Shown here: piece after piece, positions 53,310 through 64,000 of the stretch
Numbering within the stretch: the first letter of the stretch is position 1
How the letters are laid out: each line of letters starts with the position of its first letter
Assembly (NCBI GenBank): GCA_944474755.1
Contig: OX104113.1
Span: forward strand, 54,766,074-54,830,073
Length of the DNA stretch: 64,000 nt
DNA from: Limnoperna fortunei
Taxonomy: Eukaryota; Mollusca; Bivalvia; Mytilida; Modiolidae
Reading direction: 5' to 3'
The notes under the pieces: model-generated
Told to the model about the DNA's origin: nothing
The model's input: the letters and a program-made list of their open reading frames with translations, nothing else
Databases searched by the model: none
Made by a program: the position numbers and the translations under genes

Positions 53310-54004
53310 TATTGATTGAAAATTCAACGTAGCCGCTAGATTTGTTGAAATTTAAAAAGAAACTTGCAGATTCTTCCAGAGCGGTTCTCTACTATTTACA
53401 AGTTTTGGTGCTAAATGAAAACTTTAGGAACATATAAGAAAAATTTTAAAAGCATTTATAAAAAACAAAATTTGTGTTGGTCAAACTAAAGTTTTTGTGA
53501 TAAATCCAGTGAGCATTACAGGCTTTCCATGTATAATTATTAATATAGATTGACTCTGTACAATTGTATATATGTAAAAGAATTTGCTGTATAACGTAGT
53601 GGCATTGCGTACTACACGAAGGAAATATTACCAGCGGTGCAAACTGAACTTAGATTAGTATATGTTTGACATGCATTGATCAACATCCTACTAGGTACCC
53701 TAAGGATGATTGTGACCACGTTTGAAAAAAAATGAATTGGATTGGCCAAATGGTCGGTCAAAAGCACATGTCGGTCAAAAGCACAGCAGTGCTTATGTTC
53801 AACAATTTTGTACTTGTGCATATAAGGTTCCAGGCGTATTTACAAAGACGCGATCACGTTCCTTTCCCGTTTTCCTACAAATTATGGCGACACTTAGAGT
53901 TTATGCCACTGACAGCTTCCATATTATAACTGTAATGGATCTTCTGGTCGGACTCCCTTCTGATAAGTTCATACATATATTTGATAATATAGACATCAAA
54001 TTAT
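53310..54004. other. unassigned DNA with an old repeat fragment
   Basis: At 53670-53760 'ttgatcaacatcc' and 'taaggatgattgtg' match 12470-12525, the tail of the 11-12.6 kb family. 'ggtcggtcaaaagcaca' is duplicated at 53750 and 53770. Nothing else is recognised. Confidence 0.5.
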
Positions 54005-54240
54005 AGAGACCCGGAACCAAAATGTGCTGGATACGTAAATTAGGCAGACCTATTTTTATATGGGAGGTTTAAATTATAGAGACCCGTACCCGATATTTTA
54101 ATTTTAAGTATCCGGTCACGTAAATTGGGCGGATACCTTAAATAACAGAGACCCGGACCCAAAATGTTAATTTTACATATCCGGCCAGATACGTCACTGC
54201 ACGGACCTATATTTATAAGATACCGGCAAAACCGGGATAC
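54005..54240. repeat. imperfect tandem repeat, about 70 bp, three units
   Basis: Units begin agagacccggaacc, agagacccgtaccc and agagacccggaccc and include 'tacgtaaattaggc' or variants. The 145-codon minus-strand frame across 54040-54477 is partly made of this repeat and is not called as a gene. Confidence 0.7.
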
Positions 54241-54479
54241 ACAAATAATGATAGTTTTCTTTATATATTCAAGAAACACTCTGCTTAGTTTCAGGTGATA
54301 TTTATGCCGTAAACTGATCGAAATATCCCGACTTTTCCCTATCCATATTAGATTTTGTGTTTGGGTAAAATCACTTTTTGCCGTTTTATTGTTCGGGATC
54401 GCGATATTCCTAAAACCGGAAAAGAATATTGCAAAACGAAAGTTGAATACCAGGAAAGACTCTTTTGGAAATCCCAACT

Positions 54480-55879
54480 CTCGCTCGAGCTATAAGGCAA
54501 GTCGAAATCTTTACAGAATATCAAATGGTCTTATTTTTTTTTTCAATTAGTTATTTTTAAAACTTAGGATTGAGTGCTTTTGTGGAAAAGAGCAAGCTAC
54601 CAGTCGCAGGAAATCCAACCGAATCATAGGCATACTTATAGCCAGACTTAACCTCTGTCTTCAAAATATTTAAAACAACAACAACCACTATTGTGAAACA
54701 CATTATTTGGTTAAAATGCCTAGAATGATAAATTAAACCATATCTTTATTTAATTTACCAGTGTTTATATATTCATAGACCGAATATATGTTATCCTCCG
54801 TAAACAAATGAAGAGTACTATAATAATTGTTATACAAACTTAGAAAAATAATGTTTTTTAAGATTTTGGAAATCCCAAGTCTTACTATTATTTAAGTCTT
54901 GCTATTTAATTAATTACTGAGGAATATTTTTATGTCATTTTAATGTTTAATTAAAGAATGATAAATTATCAGGACAAAATATATTTATGTTTTAATATTA
55001 ATTAAAAGGTTACACAATATATTGTACGTATATTAACAGGATTAAGAATTAGTTCATTGTCACAAGCAAGCTTAAGTTGTCTTGTCATTTTGAACAGTAG
55101 CCTTTTAAATTTATTGTCAATTTGCTAATTGCGAATTACCTCCCTTAAAGGGGCATATAACCCGATTTATGACTCGCATATATGCAGTATATGCTTACCA
55201 CTAACTTTCAGTGGTATTATTAATACTTATTTCCAATGCATAAAAAAACCATAAAAACAATTTTTGACCTCGTTATTGTGACGTCCCAGTTTTATTTTTG
55301 ATTCGCACAATTGTTTATATGACAGATAATATTATTGTCTGGAAATTCAACAACTATCAGACGTGCATACAGCGAGTATTCCGTGTCAATTGTCATTCCT
55401 TTGAATGCCTGATATTACTTAATTGACAGGTGGGTAGCCCGTGTATCAAAAGAAAAACATCTATTACAATCCAATCAATAGGTGTGGCGGAAAAAACTTA
55501 ATGATGGGAGGAGCATTCATTCATAGACTTGAAATCATGTTTTAATACATCTACAAAACTGCAATAAAATGATAAACCTTTCCAGGTTGCAATAATTTCC
55601 TTACAAAAATTAAAAAAGGTAAATAAGTGTGAGTTAATTTTATTTTCAATCTTTTTCACTAAACCTACGACTGCAATTTTGAAAATGCTTATCCTAAAAT
55701 GCGAAGGGAAAATATTCCTTGAAGTTCTGAAACTAGCAAGACATTTTCCCATGGTAATTGTTACAAATTGCAAATGTACCTTTTCTTTAACACTAGTCCC
55801 CTGTACAGGAAGCGTCTTGGTGAGACATTTATTTTTATAGGTACATGTATCTAATCATTCAATTATACGTAACTGATAA
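54480..55879. other. AT-rich DNA, nothing recognised
   Basis: A 91-codon minus frame at 55498-55773 shows no recognisable features. No terminal repeats or RNA genes seen. Confidence 0.5.
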
Positions 55880-55889
55880 CTGTCAGCCT

Positions 55890-57053
55890 GGTGCAGGTCA
55901 AAACGCCCGATTGTCAAAACTCCCCCAACCAAAACGCCCCCGTTTTCCGTTAAGACAAATTGGAATATATAAACAGAAATAAATATATATATAAATTTGT
56001 AAATACTAGTTAACATTATAATTGTAAAAATCAGATTCCGAGATGAATGAAACATCTTCTTAATGTAATTTAAACAAGCATTCAAGCTTGTATTATGTAA
56101 CCTCAAAGTGGCATTGCTTATATTACTGTTCCGTGTTTCCTTATGAAGAACACTGATTTCTTGTCAACAAACAAAACAAAAGGTTACTTAACCATGTAGG
56201 TCATTGCTTTGAAGATGAACGGTATGCATCTATTAAATAGTGTATGCATAACACATTGTGTTTTTCTCAAGCCATACTTGAATACAAATAAGACAATAAC
56301 AAACTTGATCTTGTTTTGTAATTAAAATATTTTCTTCACATAAAATTGTTTCTTTTTGGGTAAAACATCCTTTGTTTGTCAAAAATGCCAGAAATCTTTC
56401 GATTTTGGTCCCCCAGAACATCTTTCTAAAAAATATGTATTTATAGATCTTTTTTTTAAGTTTAGTTACAAAATTCCTCTGTTTTTTAATATGCTTCACA
56501 ATTTATACTATTATTTATCTTTTGTCATTTATTATACAATGTATAACATTTTTTTCTTATATATCGCACTCTTAAGTTCTTTATTCATATAAGGGATTTG
56601 CTTAGATAAAATTTATCTTTCTTTAAATAGGGGCATGTTTATTTATTACCTCAGTAAAACAATTTTGAAAATGGTTATAACACTTATTTCCATCATTTGA
56701 ATCTTCATCTTAATTGAAGTTTGGATTTTGTAAATTAGATAAAAAATCTTCAGAGTTAAAATTTTTAAAACTTCTACAGAATCTTGTCTTCGATTTCACT
56801 TCATGCACTTTGTAATCAAATTGAGCACCAATAAAATTGTATGCATGTATATTCTCCTACTGACTATTAACACATTCAGTAATGCTTGCACATAATAATT
56901 AGAACTGTGCATTCTTTGTAAGCTTATATTCCTATCGTCAATAAAATTATTAAATTTAACTTAGTGTTTTTTTTTCTTTTAATTTGCATTTTTTAATTTG
57001 GGGACCTTTTGGTGGGGGCGATTTGGAAAATGGGGGCGTTTTGACTCGAATTC
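55890..57053. mobile_element. MITE with gtcaaaacgccc ends and 10-bp target duplication
   Basis: The left end carries ggtcaaaacgcccg, gtcaaaactccccc and ccaaaacgcccccg; the right end carries the inverses (gggggcgttttgac, gtgggggcgatttgg). The 10-bp sequence ctgtcagcct flanks both ends exactly (55880-55889 and 57054-57063). About 1.05 kb of AT-rich non-coding DNA lies between. It has the same plan as the 33.7 kb elements: short repeated subterminal motifs and an 8-10 bp duplication. Confidence 0.85.
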
Positions 57054-57063
57054 CTGTCAGCCT

Positions 57064-58028
57064 ATTGAAATCTGTGCTCACACAAATCAGAGACCTGAAT
57101 TTGCTCAGAAATCCTTGTATTTTTGTTGCAACATCATGTTTTTTATGTTTACGCACCACTTTTTTTTACAATAGAGACTAATTAAAACAGTGTAAACTGT
57201 GTCTTGTTTATACATATCCTGTGTATTATGTTTTGGACCTATTAACCCTTTCCTCTATAGAAAAAATGTTATTTACTGCTTGATTTGCATAGAAATTTTC
57301 CTAAAAATTACTTAAAAATACTGATACCTTGTCTTTGCTGGAAAACTGTCATACTAAATGTTACACATTTAAAAATTAAATGGGTAACATTCCTAAACAA
57401 ACCCGTCATATTTATTAAAACACATTGAAAATGTGAATGAAAATATTGTGTTTCCATGGTAACAGTTTCACGAAAATTCTACCTAATAATGAACAAATAT
57501 TATAATTACTGAATTTTTACACAACCTTGATTAAGTGTAATGAAACTTTAAAATAAATAAAAATAAAAAGGTTTCAAACAACTAATTTTAACTGTTTTTT
57601 AATATTTCCCTGAAGGATGCTACATGGACAGGGAAAGGGGGCCACTGAATTTCTGTCTATCAATTTCTATATTTCGTGTGTGTGTGTGTGTGTACCTTTG
57701 AATAAAATAGATAAGAATTTTTTTTAATGTTTCCTCAAAAATTTAATGTTCTCAAAAGGGTACTGTTATGAAACCAGCATACTAGTACATGTATCACTTT
57801 TTTGGAACATATTGTTTTTTGTTGAAATAAAATAATGATTTTGAGATTTTCATGTTGTAACCATATTAAAATTTGACAATGTTAGATATATTGAAAATAT
57901 TATGATAAACTTTGCTCTTGAAGAGAAATAGACATATTTGTGTTTTCCTCATGCCAATCATAGTAACCAGACTAGAAGTGGAAATAATAAAATTAATAAA
58001 TTCAGTATTAGTTTTGTAATCTGATAAT
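57064..58028. other. AT-rich DNA with a (GT)n run
   Basis: A (GT)n microsatellite sits at 57676-57693. No gene seen. Confidence 0.55.
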
Positions 58029-58430
58029 TTATTGTTCAAACGGAAGTCCATGGTGATGGTGGTATTGTTCAAAACAACCCTCCTTGCACAAGTGAATGTC
58101 ACAGTTTGAACAGTCAAAAACAGTTTCTTTCCTTTTCTTCTCACCACGTTTTGTGCACCAGGTTTTGGACCTGTTCAAGTGAACACAGACATGATTACTG
58201 TTAACTTGTCTGTACTTCCACCATTTCTTAGCTGGTCTTCCAACTGGGGTTGTGGCACGAAGCTGATTATTACGGTCTACTCAACCCATGTACTTGTGGT
58301 AGTTTTCAACCGGTGGTGGTCTTTCAATTTCAATTCTGGTGCCATCCCACAATTTTCTAAATATAGAGCCAGCCCAAGGTGTTGGATTTGAACTACTGGA
58401 AAGAAAGTGAACCTGAAAGACGAAATAAAA
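58029..58430 (-). pseudogene. piggyBac-type transposase, C-terminal relic
   Basis: One minus-strand frame reads VHFLSSSSNPTPWAG, then ERPPPVENYHKYMG, a TGA at 58281-58283, VDRNNQLRATTPVGRPAKKW, and near the end CSNCDIHLCKEGCFEQ before TAA at 58029-58031. The V..Y..YMGGVD..DQLR block is typical of piggyBac (DDE_Tnp_1_7) transposases and contains their last catalytic Asp. The C..C...LC...CF tail is their zinc-binding C-terminus. The TGA stands where Gly is usual. The stretch between KWWK and the Cys-rich tail is much shorter than normal, so an internal deletion is likely. The N-terminal two thirds are absent. Confidence 0.82.
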
Positions 58431-58984
58431 AAAGCTTACAAGGGACGGGTTAAATGTACATGAACACAAAAAACATCAATATGAAGAAAAAAATATAATT
58501 TATAACAACATAATAATTTTTGAATTAATAAAAGGATTTCTTAGTCATAGTATTTTTTTCAAGTACATGTTCAAATTTCACAAAGACAGAGTTTGTGCCT
58601 TTTTTTTATAAACCTATAGATAGAATTGTTAAAAAACTACTAAAGGGAAGATATAATTCACAATTTAAAGTATGCTTTGGTCTGCATTTTATAATTTCAC
58701 GAATATTAATTATAACAATATGCCATCAATAAAATGTTAATTTACCTTTTTCTTGTCCTGCTAAACAGTTGCTAATAAATTGGCACTTTGTCGAACCACA
58801 CTTTCTCCTCTTGCCATCTTAGGAGGATTTATAATTTATAACTTGAATCACACCTCATCCAAACTTTCATCCCTCTCTTTATTGGCTTTCCTTCAAATAT
58901 TAAATATTTTTTTGTTTTTGTTTTGTTTCTATCTTTCATATTGTTATACAATGTATTTATCATCATGAGCTTTATTGTTTGTAT
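58431..58984. other. AT-rich DNA, nothing recognised
   Basis: No supported feature. Confidence 0.5.
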
Positions 58985-59125
58985 TTTTGAATATGGCATT
59001 CAACAATATTCAAACAAACAAACAATAAAGCAATTTTTCAGCTACTAGTATAAAATGGTGCCCAGTTTTTATTGGGCGGGAGCTAGAGAAAGCCGGAGTA
59101 TCTGGAGATAACGCTTGACATTAGG
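58985..59125 (-). mobile_element. SINE 3' fragment
   Basis: On the minus strand the piece reads tccagatactccggctttct, ataaaaactggg, agctgaaaaattgct and a tail of tttg units (in plus, caaacaaacaaac at about 59010). It matches the 3' half of the 13.6 kb SINE in reverse orientation. The tRNA-like head is absent. Confidence 0.72.
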
Positions 59126-60195
59126 CAGGAAAACAGGCAATTTTTGTCAATTACATGTAAGATTGCATCAAGTTAACTAAATACAATGACACCTGAAAAG
59201 AAGAAGATAATAGTATGGCTTTACTTGCACATTAAATAAACCCTTCGGTTGACTGCTTCTTTAAAGGTTAACACTCTTGTCTATAAACCTCTCATCATTT
59301 TGTTATTTATTTTATTTTATATTTTACTAAATGTTTTATAATTCTAATTGATTTGCAGGATTTTACAATTGTACGTGAACAATATGGTTCGATGTTACAA
59401 TATTGTCTTCTATTAGTTTAACAATCAAGTTTTTTTTAAAACATTTTAAAAATAGCAATTTATTTGTTTATGTCAGAATGGCGTCTTATGTTTTCGACCT
59501 ATATAATTTGCAGGTCCCATTTGGGAACAGAAATGATTCATTAAAACAGAATTTTACCTAATGTAGGCCTACATTTATATCTTTGTTGTTAATATTTAAA
59601 TTAAGGTCCCTGAGCCTTCATGGTAGAAAAACATACTGATAATTGTCAATATTTTGTATGTAAGAATTTTTTTTTCCATAACAAAAATAGAAAAACAATA
59701 TTAGCACTATGGAGAGCTCTTTAATTAGCTGATCAATGAGATACATACTTAAATGATATAATTATAAATTTTTATAACTGGTCACAGCATTGTGAAAGGT
59801 GGTCAGTATGATGGCCGCAAAAGATGGTTTCTCCTAAAAAAGAAATACACAAAATATGATTAAAAACCTTTTTCTGATGGGGAAATATATCTAAGGATCG
59901 TATTGCATTTCGGTAACATTTTCAGTATTAGTACGACCGGTAACCACATGACAGTCACATGACTTTGCTGTATAGACCTCAACCTTTCTTATTTCACTGT
60001 TCGACAATTAATTTCATTTTTGCTATTTATTGAGGAACCGATTATTCAAGGGGGGTAAAACAGGCATAAGTAAAAACAAACAAAATTACTGAAAATTGTT
60101 GCAACTATTCATACTTAGTTTAATCAACTTCACTTTAAACATTTTCTCCCACGTGTTGTTTATGTGTGGTTGTAGCTATCTTTAGCAGATGACAG
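59126..60195. other. AT-rich DNA, nothing recognised
   Basis: No gene or repeat end could be supported. Confidence 0.5.
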
Positions 60196-60196
60196 T

Positions 60197-61112
60197 CAGG
60201 GCTCACGCTGGGTCAAAATTATAGGGAGAAGTCACTTCTCTTTTGGGTGGCTGACAGGGAGAAGTGAGGATAGAACAGGGAGAAGTGGGTGGAAAACAGG
60301 GAGAAGTTGCAGTGTATGTCGCGAAAGCGTCCTGTTTACTTTGTTTTGTTTTTTAAATTAGTGTTGGCATTTGCATTTTTATTATGTTTTTTTAGCAGTT
60401 TAATTTACTGAGGATAAAGTATCAAAGATTTGATTAACTATTCAGTATACTTATTTCACAAATTTTCAAAAATACATGTATTAAACATAAAAATAAAAAT
60501 AGAATCAACTGTCACAAAATTGTTCATTAAAATAAATGTTTCTTTGTCTTTGATACACAATTTGATTGATTTATATTGAAGTACTATTAGAACTAGAAGA
60601 AGAAAATTACATCATTGTGACACATAATATATTATTTAAAATTGTAAAATTCACTATTAAAAAGTATTTAAACATATTTAACTTAAATTTGTTTTAAGTA
60701 CCTGCCAAAATACTATTTTAACTACGTGTCTATCATTGCAAAACTCATTTCACCACTATCAGCGTAGTATATTTGCAATTTCCGGCACAAAATTCATATC
60801 CGCTCCGGAAATTTTCACAAATTCTTGTGCTCTGAACTGGTTTTCGGTTATATTGTAAACCTACGCTTTATATACCAAATAAAAGTTAAAAGGGTACCAG
60901 TTTAACTTTGGCGCGTAAACATAATAAACATGACGCGGTATCAAAAATATGAAGATTTCTTACCAAAATGGGAATAAAATTTGAAAGGCGACATAGGGCG
61001 ATTCTACAAAATGAAAGGGCGACTTCACTTCGCTTTTGAAGATGATCGACGGCGAAGTGGGACCACGATAAGGCGACTTCTTCGCCCGAGTCGCCCTCCA
61101 ACGCGAGCCCTG
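60197..61112. mobile_element. hAT-like MITE with cagggctc ends
   Basis: Left end cagggctcacgctgg, right end the inverse of cagggctcgcgttgg. hAT elements commonly begin CAGGG. tgacagt occurs at both outer edges (60190-60196 and 61111-61117) and may be an incomplete target duplication overlapping the end. Near the left end a cagggagaagtg unit repeats four times; near the right end agggcgacttc-type units repeat. No transposase. Confidence 0.72.
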
Positions 61113-61383
61113 ACAGTGATATCAAAGTCTGTGTGCACACATACAGAAAGTAAACTAAATATTAGGTTGAAGACACAATATGAGACGATACTGGTAGAGC
61201 TTATATAATTACAAGCAGATATTAGTAAAAAGAAAAAGAAATAAGACACTCTCCAGCTGATTTCATGATGTTGCTAATGTTAAAATGTCAATTCCAAAGA
61301 ATTAAACAAAAAATAAACATTTGCATTTTGGCAGTACACGCAAGTTTCAAAATATTTACTTTCAGTCTTTTGCATTCTCACAA

Positions 61384-61845
61384 CTCACAAGTCAGGTTTT
61401 CTATGTCCACTGTAAGTGTCCACGAAACCCTGACAAACTTAGCTAGGAAATTCCCAGCTAGATGTCACTATTTTGATTGGCTACATCATACCTTAATGTA
61501 GCCAATCAAAAGCTCGCTTTCATTCACAATTTGGTTAGGGGATATCCCGATGTCAATTGTATATAAACCAAACAAATGTGTTCAAAGACCATGTGAAAAT
61601 CAGTGTATTTATTTTGTACAGTAGTGTTAATAATTTGTTATTACAGCATTATTTATTAGATGCATTACGCTTTCTTCCCACTCAAGAATGAGTAAGAATG
61701 ACTACTGCCAAACACTTGCTTCCGTCAAGCAATTTCATTAATTGATGTTTTAAAAGGTTTGACGTCATATGAAAGTCTTCTAGCCCGGGAATTTCCTAGC
61801 TAAGTTTGTCAGGGTTTCGTGGACACAGAAGCCCTGACTTGTGAG
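61384..61845. mobile_element. MITE with about 65-70 bp inverted ends and a central hairpin
   Basis: Left end ctcacaagtcagg, then gtgtccacgaaaccctgaca and aacttagctaggaaattccc; the right end is the near-exact inverse. The left arm holds about ten extra bases (a partial repeat of tgtccac). A second, internal hairpin with 16-bp arms (ttttgattggctacat, 61471-61510) lies just inside the left arm. Confidence 0.85.
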
Positions 61846-62209
61846 CATGGTGAGGATGAATCTTTTGTAATTGTAAAAAACCACATAATAATGGTTTGCT
61901 TTGCAAAATATTATTCGCCCTGTTTTCTACCCACTTCACATTATTATAATGTTTAAAAAATAAACACAACTTACTGAAATGTAATTATTTTGATATTGCT
62001 TTTATGATTTATTGGGAACACATTATGAAAGCACATTATTAGAAATTCTTGATGAATATGGCACAAAAAAGGTATTTAATAAAACTACAAAGACAACCTG
62101 CACAAAAAATATGTTAAAGACAACCACCGATACATTCAAGTCTGCCTCTTAACTAGTCCTTATCTTGAAATAGACAGGAGAACTAACTAGACAAAGAGAT
62201 CTTGCAATC
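61846..62209. other. AT-rich DNA, nothing recognised
   Basis: No supported feature. Confidence 0.5.
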
Positions 62210-62545
62210 ACTGATACCCCCCCTTAAATTTTTCAGAACTATTTTGGAAAAATTTCTAACATTTTTTTGTCGACTGGTGACCTTGACCATTGATGGAATT
62301 CCTCCAGCATCAATAGGCATCATTCCCACCTGATACTAGTATGTATTATATATCCTAAAGTTTCATTGAAATCAAATTCACACTTTTTGAGTTATTGTCT
62401 GAAAAAAAATTTTTGTACCAATTTCTAACATTTTTTTGGCAAATGTGACCTTGAAACTTGATGGATTTCACCCAAAATTGATAGGCTTCTGATAAACTTA
62501 CTAGTATATGAAACTAAATTCCAAAGTTGCATTTAAATTAAATGC
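62210..62545 (+). repeat. second copy of the 12.7-13.1 kb repeat
   Basis: Shares 'tttgtcgactggtgacc', 'ctccagcatcaataggc', 'gtttcattgaaat' and 'tgaccttgaaacttgatgga' in the same order with 12725-13060. Confidence 0.7.
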
Positions 62546-62565
62546 AAACTTTTGCAAACAACAGG

Positions 62566-62600
62566 GCCTCATTGGCAGAGTGGTTATGGCAGGCATCTAT
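62566..62600 (+). repeat. isolated tRNA-like A-box (possible SINE head)
   Basis: gcctcattggcagagtggtt resembles the head of a Ser/Leu-type tRNA or a SINE. No B box follows at the right distance, so it is at most a fragment. Confidence 0.3.
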
Positions 62601-62859
62601 TTTCTATTGTACATACATGTTAGTTGACATAACTTTCCATAACAAAATGATTTCCTGTTTCCACTTTGTATATCTGAACTTATCGAAAAGGTGGGTACCA
62701 ATATGTGCCAAACAGGACATCCATGTCACAGAGACACATTTTCTTATACTCCATTGGTTTGTTGCTTATGCTTTTCAGGGAATTAAAAATAACCTATTCT
62801 TCAGATGTGTTGAGTCATCACTTTGTGGCCATATACTAAGTACCATTAAAACCAGTTAG

Positions 62860-63480
62860 CTGTATGGCTATGCTAACTGTTGTGACGTTTCTGCAACAGT
62901 CTTGTGTACTATAACTAGAGATACTGTTTTCTACTAGCATTACCCTCTTACTCTTACAACTCATTTTTACAAATTTCAGAACTCTTTTTATACTAAAATA
63001 CTAAAAATTTCAACTGACATATGACATGTACTTAAACAAGTATTTAACATGATTTTATTTCAAATGCCAAATTAAATCAGTCTCAATTTAAACTAATCAG
63101 GGTTGATTAAAAATCTCACACAAAATGAGTCCAGTATTACATTTTGTTCTGAGAGAAATATCACATGTAATTATGCCACAGTTTGAGTAACAAATTGTCT
63201 ATTATACATGTATGATTCTAATGGCTATTGGTTATAATTTGATGCATATTTTTTTTTTGAGGGAGGGAGGGGGGGGTGGGTTGTATCCTAATTGTTAGCA
63301 ACTGAACACACATTCTATAACACATTCTATTGTTTCTATTCAAATTTTAGTTGAACAAATCTTATAAAGAAGCTTTTGCTAAAAATATTTCAATCTGTGT
63401 AAATGTATAGGCTGTAATTGGGCTTGCAATTGATCGTCAATCTTAGCTAGATGCAAAATGACCTTGTAGTAAGCTCTGAA
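62860..63480. other. AT-rich DNA, nothing recognised
   Basis: Contains a G-rich run at 63260-63280. No supported feature. Confidence 0.5.
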
Positions 63481-63484
63481 ATAG

Positions 63485-63900
63485 AGTTTATTGTCTGGGT
63501 TGCATGAAGTGCAAACCCGGGTCATAGTATGGTGAAGTCAGGTCGGGCGGGCTGGCAGGCCGGGAAAATAGGGTATCTATTTTGTGTAATCAACTCCTCC
63601 TACAGTTTTCAACCTATGATCTTTGAAACTTTACAGAAAGATTGCACATGTATTGAACATGTGCACCTGCTATTATGAAAGTGTTCCAGGATTTTTTTCA
63701 TAATTTTCCAGCATTGTAAACTTAGTCATTTTTCAAAACATTGGCAGAAGACGGTACCTATTTTGTGTATTCAACTCTTACATTTTTTTACACAGACCCA
63801 ACCTTTTTCCAGCAAATTGTAAACCATTCCCTTTCATATTTTTATAAATGCACTTGCTTTGCAACCCGGCCATTTCAGACTTTTGCAACTTTTTTTCTTC
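63485..63900 (+). repeat. probable dispersed repeat with internal duplication
   Basis: Starts with a hairpin gggttgcatgaagtgcaaaccc (63499-63520). 'ggtatctattttgtgtaatc' near 63573 returns as 'ggtacctattttgtgtattc' near 63753, so about 180 bp is duplicated in diverged form. tttgcaacccggcc near 63858 echoes the start. No coding signal. Confidence 0.45.
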
Positions 63901-64000
63901 TGATTTCAATAAAAGGCAAAGTCAATAAGGTCTGATATAGCCAGAAAATAGCAATGAAAGATCAATCTAGTTACTCTTCCAATTATGTTAACTTATTTGA

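Noticed and set aside
54040..54477. 145-codon minus-strand frame
   Set aside because: No recognisable domain, and part of it is translated tandem repeat with acccgg units. Nothing supports a gene.
62542..62859. 105-codon plus-strand frame
   Set aside because: Begins in a tRNA-like/SINE-like head, AT-rich, with no recognisable motif and no homologous copy in the window to test conservation.

Overview
This 64 kb window looks like repeat-dominated, AT-rich nuclear DNA of a bivalve mollusc. That assignment is inference: the window has pearl-like elements carrying 155-167 bp tandem repeats, tRNA-derived SINEs ending in an (AAAC)n-type tail, DIRS-like and Ty3-like retroelements, and the recurring phrase 'gagttatctccc' that I associate with bivalve repeats. 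There is no operon structure and no bacterial signal. I find no confident host gene; every longer reading frame belongs to a mobile element or its remains.

Layout. 0-4.8 kb: a young Ty3/gypsy-type LTR element on the minus strand, with identical 211-bp LTRs, a 5-bp target duplication and one in-frame stop, inserted into an older decayed reading frame. 5.1-10.1 kb: a decayed DIRS-like (tyrosine-recombinase) retroelement, minus strand. 11-13.9 kb: a 155-165 bp repeat element, a microsatellite and a SINE. 14.75-17.48 kb: a LINE relic, minus strand, with a perfect 25-bp target duplication and a decayed 2A-like motif beside a PHD-like finger. 17.7-18.6 and 25.9-27.3 kb: a second tandem-repeat element family, the latter copy with a Helitron-like end. 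19.09-24.42 kb: a nearly complete DIRS-like element, plus strand, with 128-bp identical inverted termini and an internal complementary region equal to both outer ends joined. 28-38 kb: foldback elements and MITEs, including one MITE nested in another, both with exact 9-bp flanking repeats. 38.9-53.3 kb: a higher-order array of head-to-tail elements with exact 155-bp satellite units, alternating with a repeated cassette, plus a nearly identical 910-bp tandem duplication. 53.3-64 kb: more MITEs, a piggyBac transposase relic, SINE pieces and AT-rich DNA with nothing recognisable.

Three points stand out. (1) The two DIRS copies, though diverged, share the same gag-pol arrangement: gag ends in a Lys codon AAA directly followed by a stop, and pol continues in the +1 frame. 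The aligned copies also show that two other frame breaks in the younger copy are simple indels. (2) A minus-strand segment present four times inside the satellite cluster (two S copies, two U copies) keeps an indel-free 33-codon core with many silent codon changes, which suggests an unrecognised protein-coding ancestor. (3) The 38.9-53.3 kb region is a modular higher-order repeat whose modules recur in the same order.
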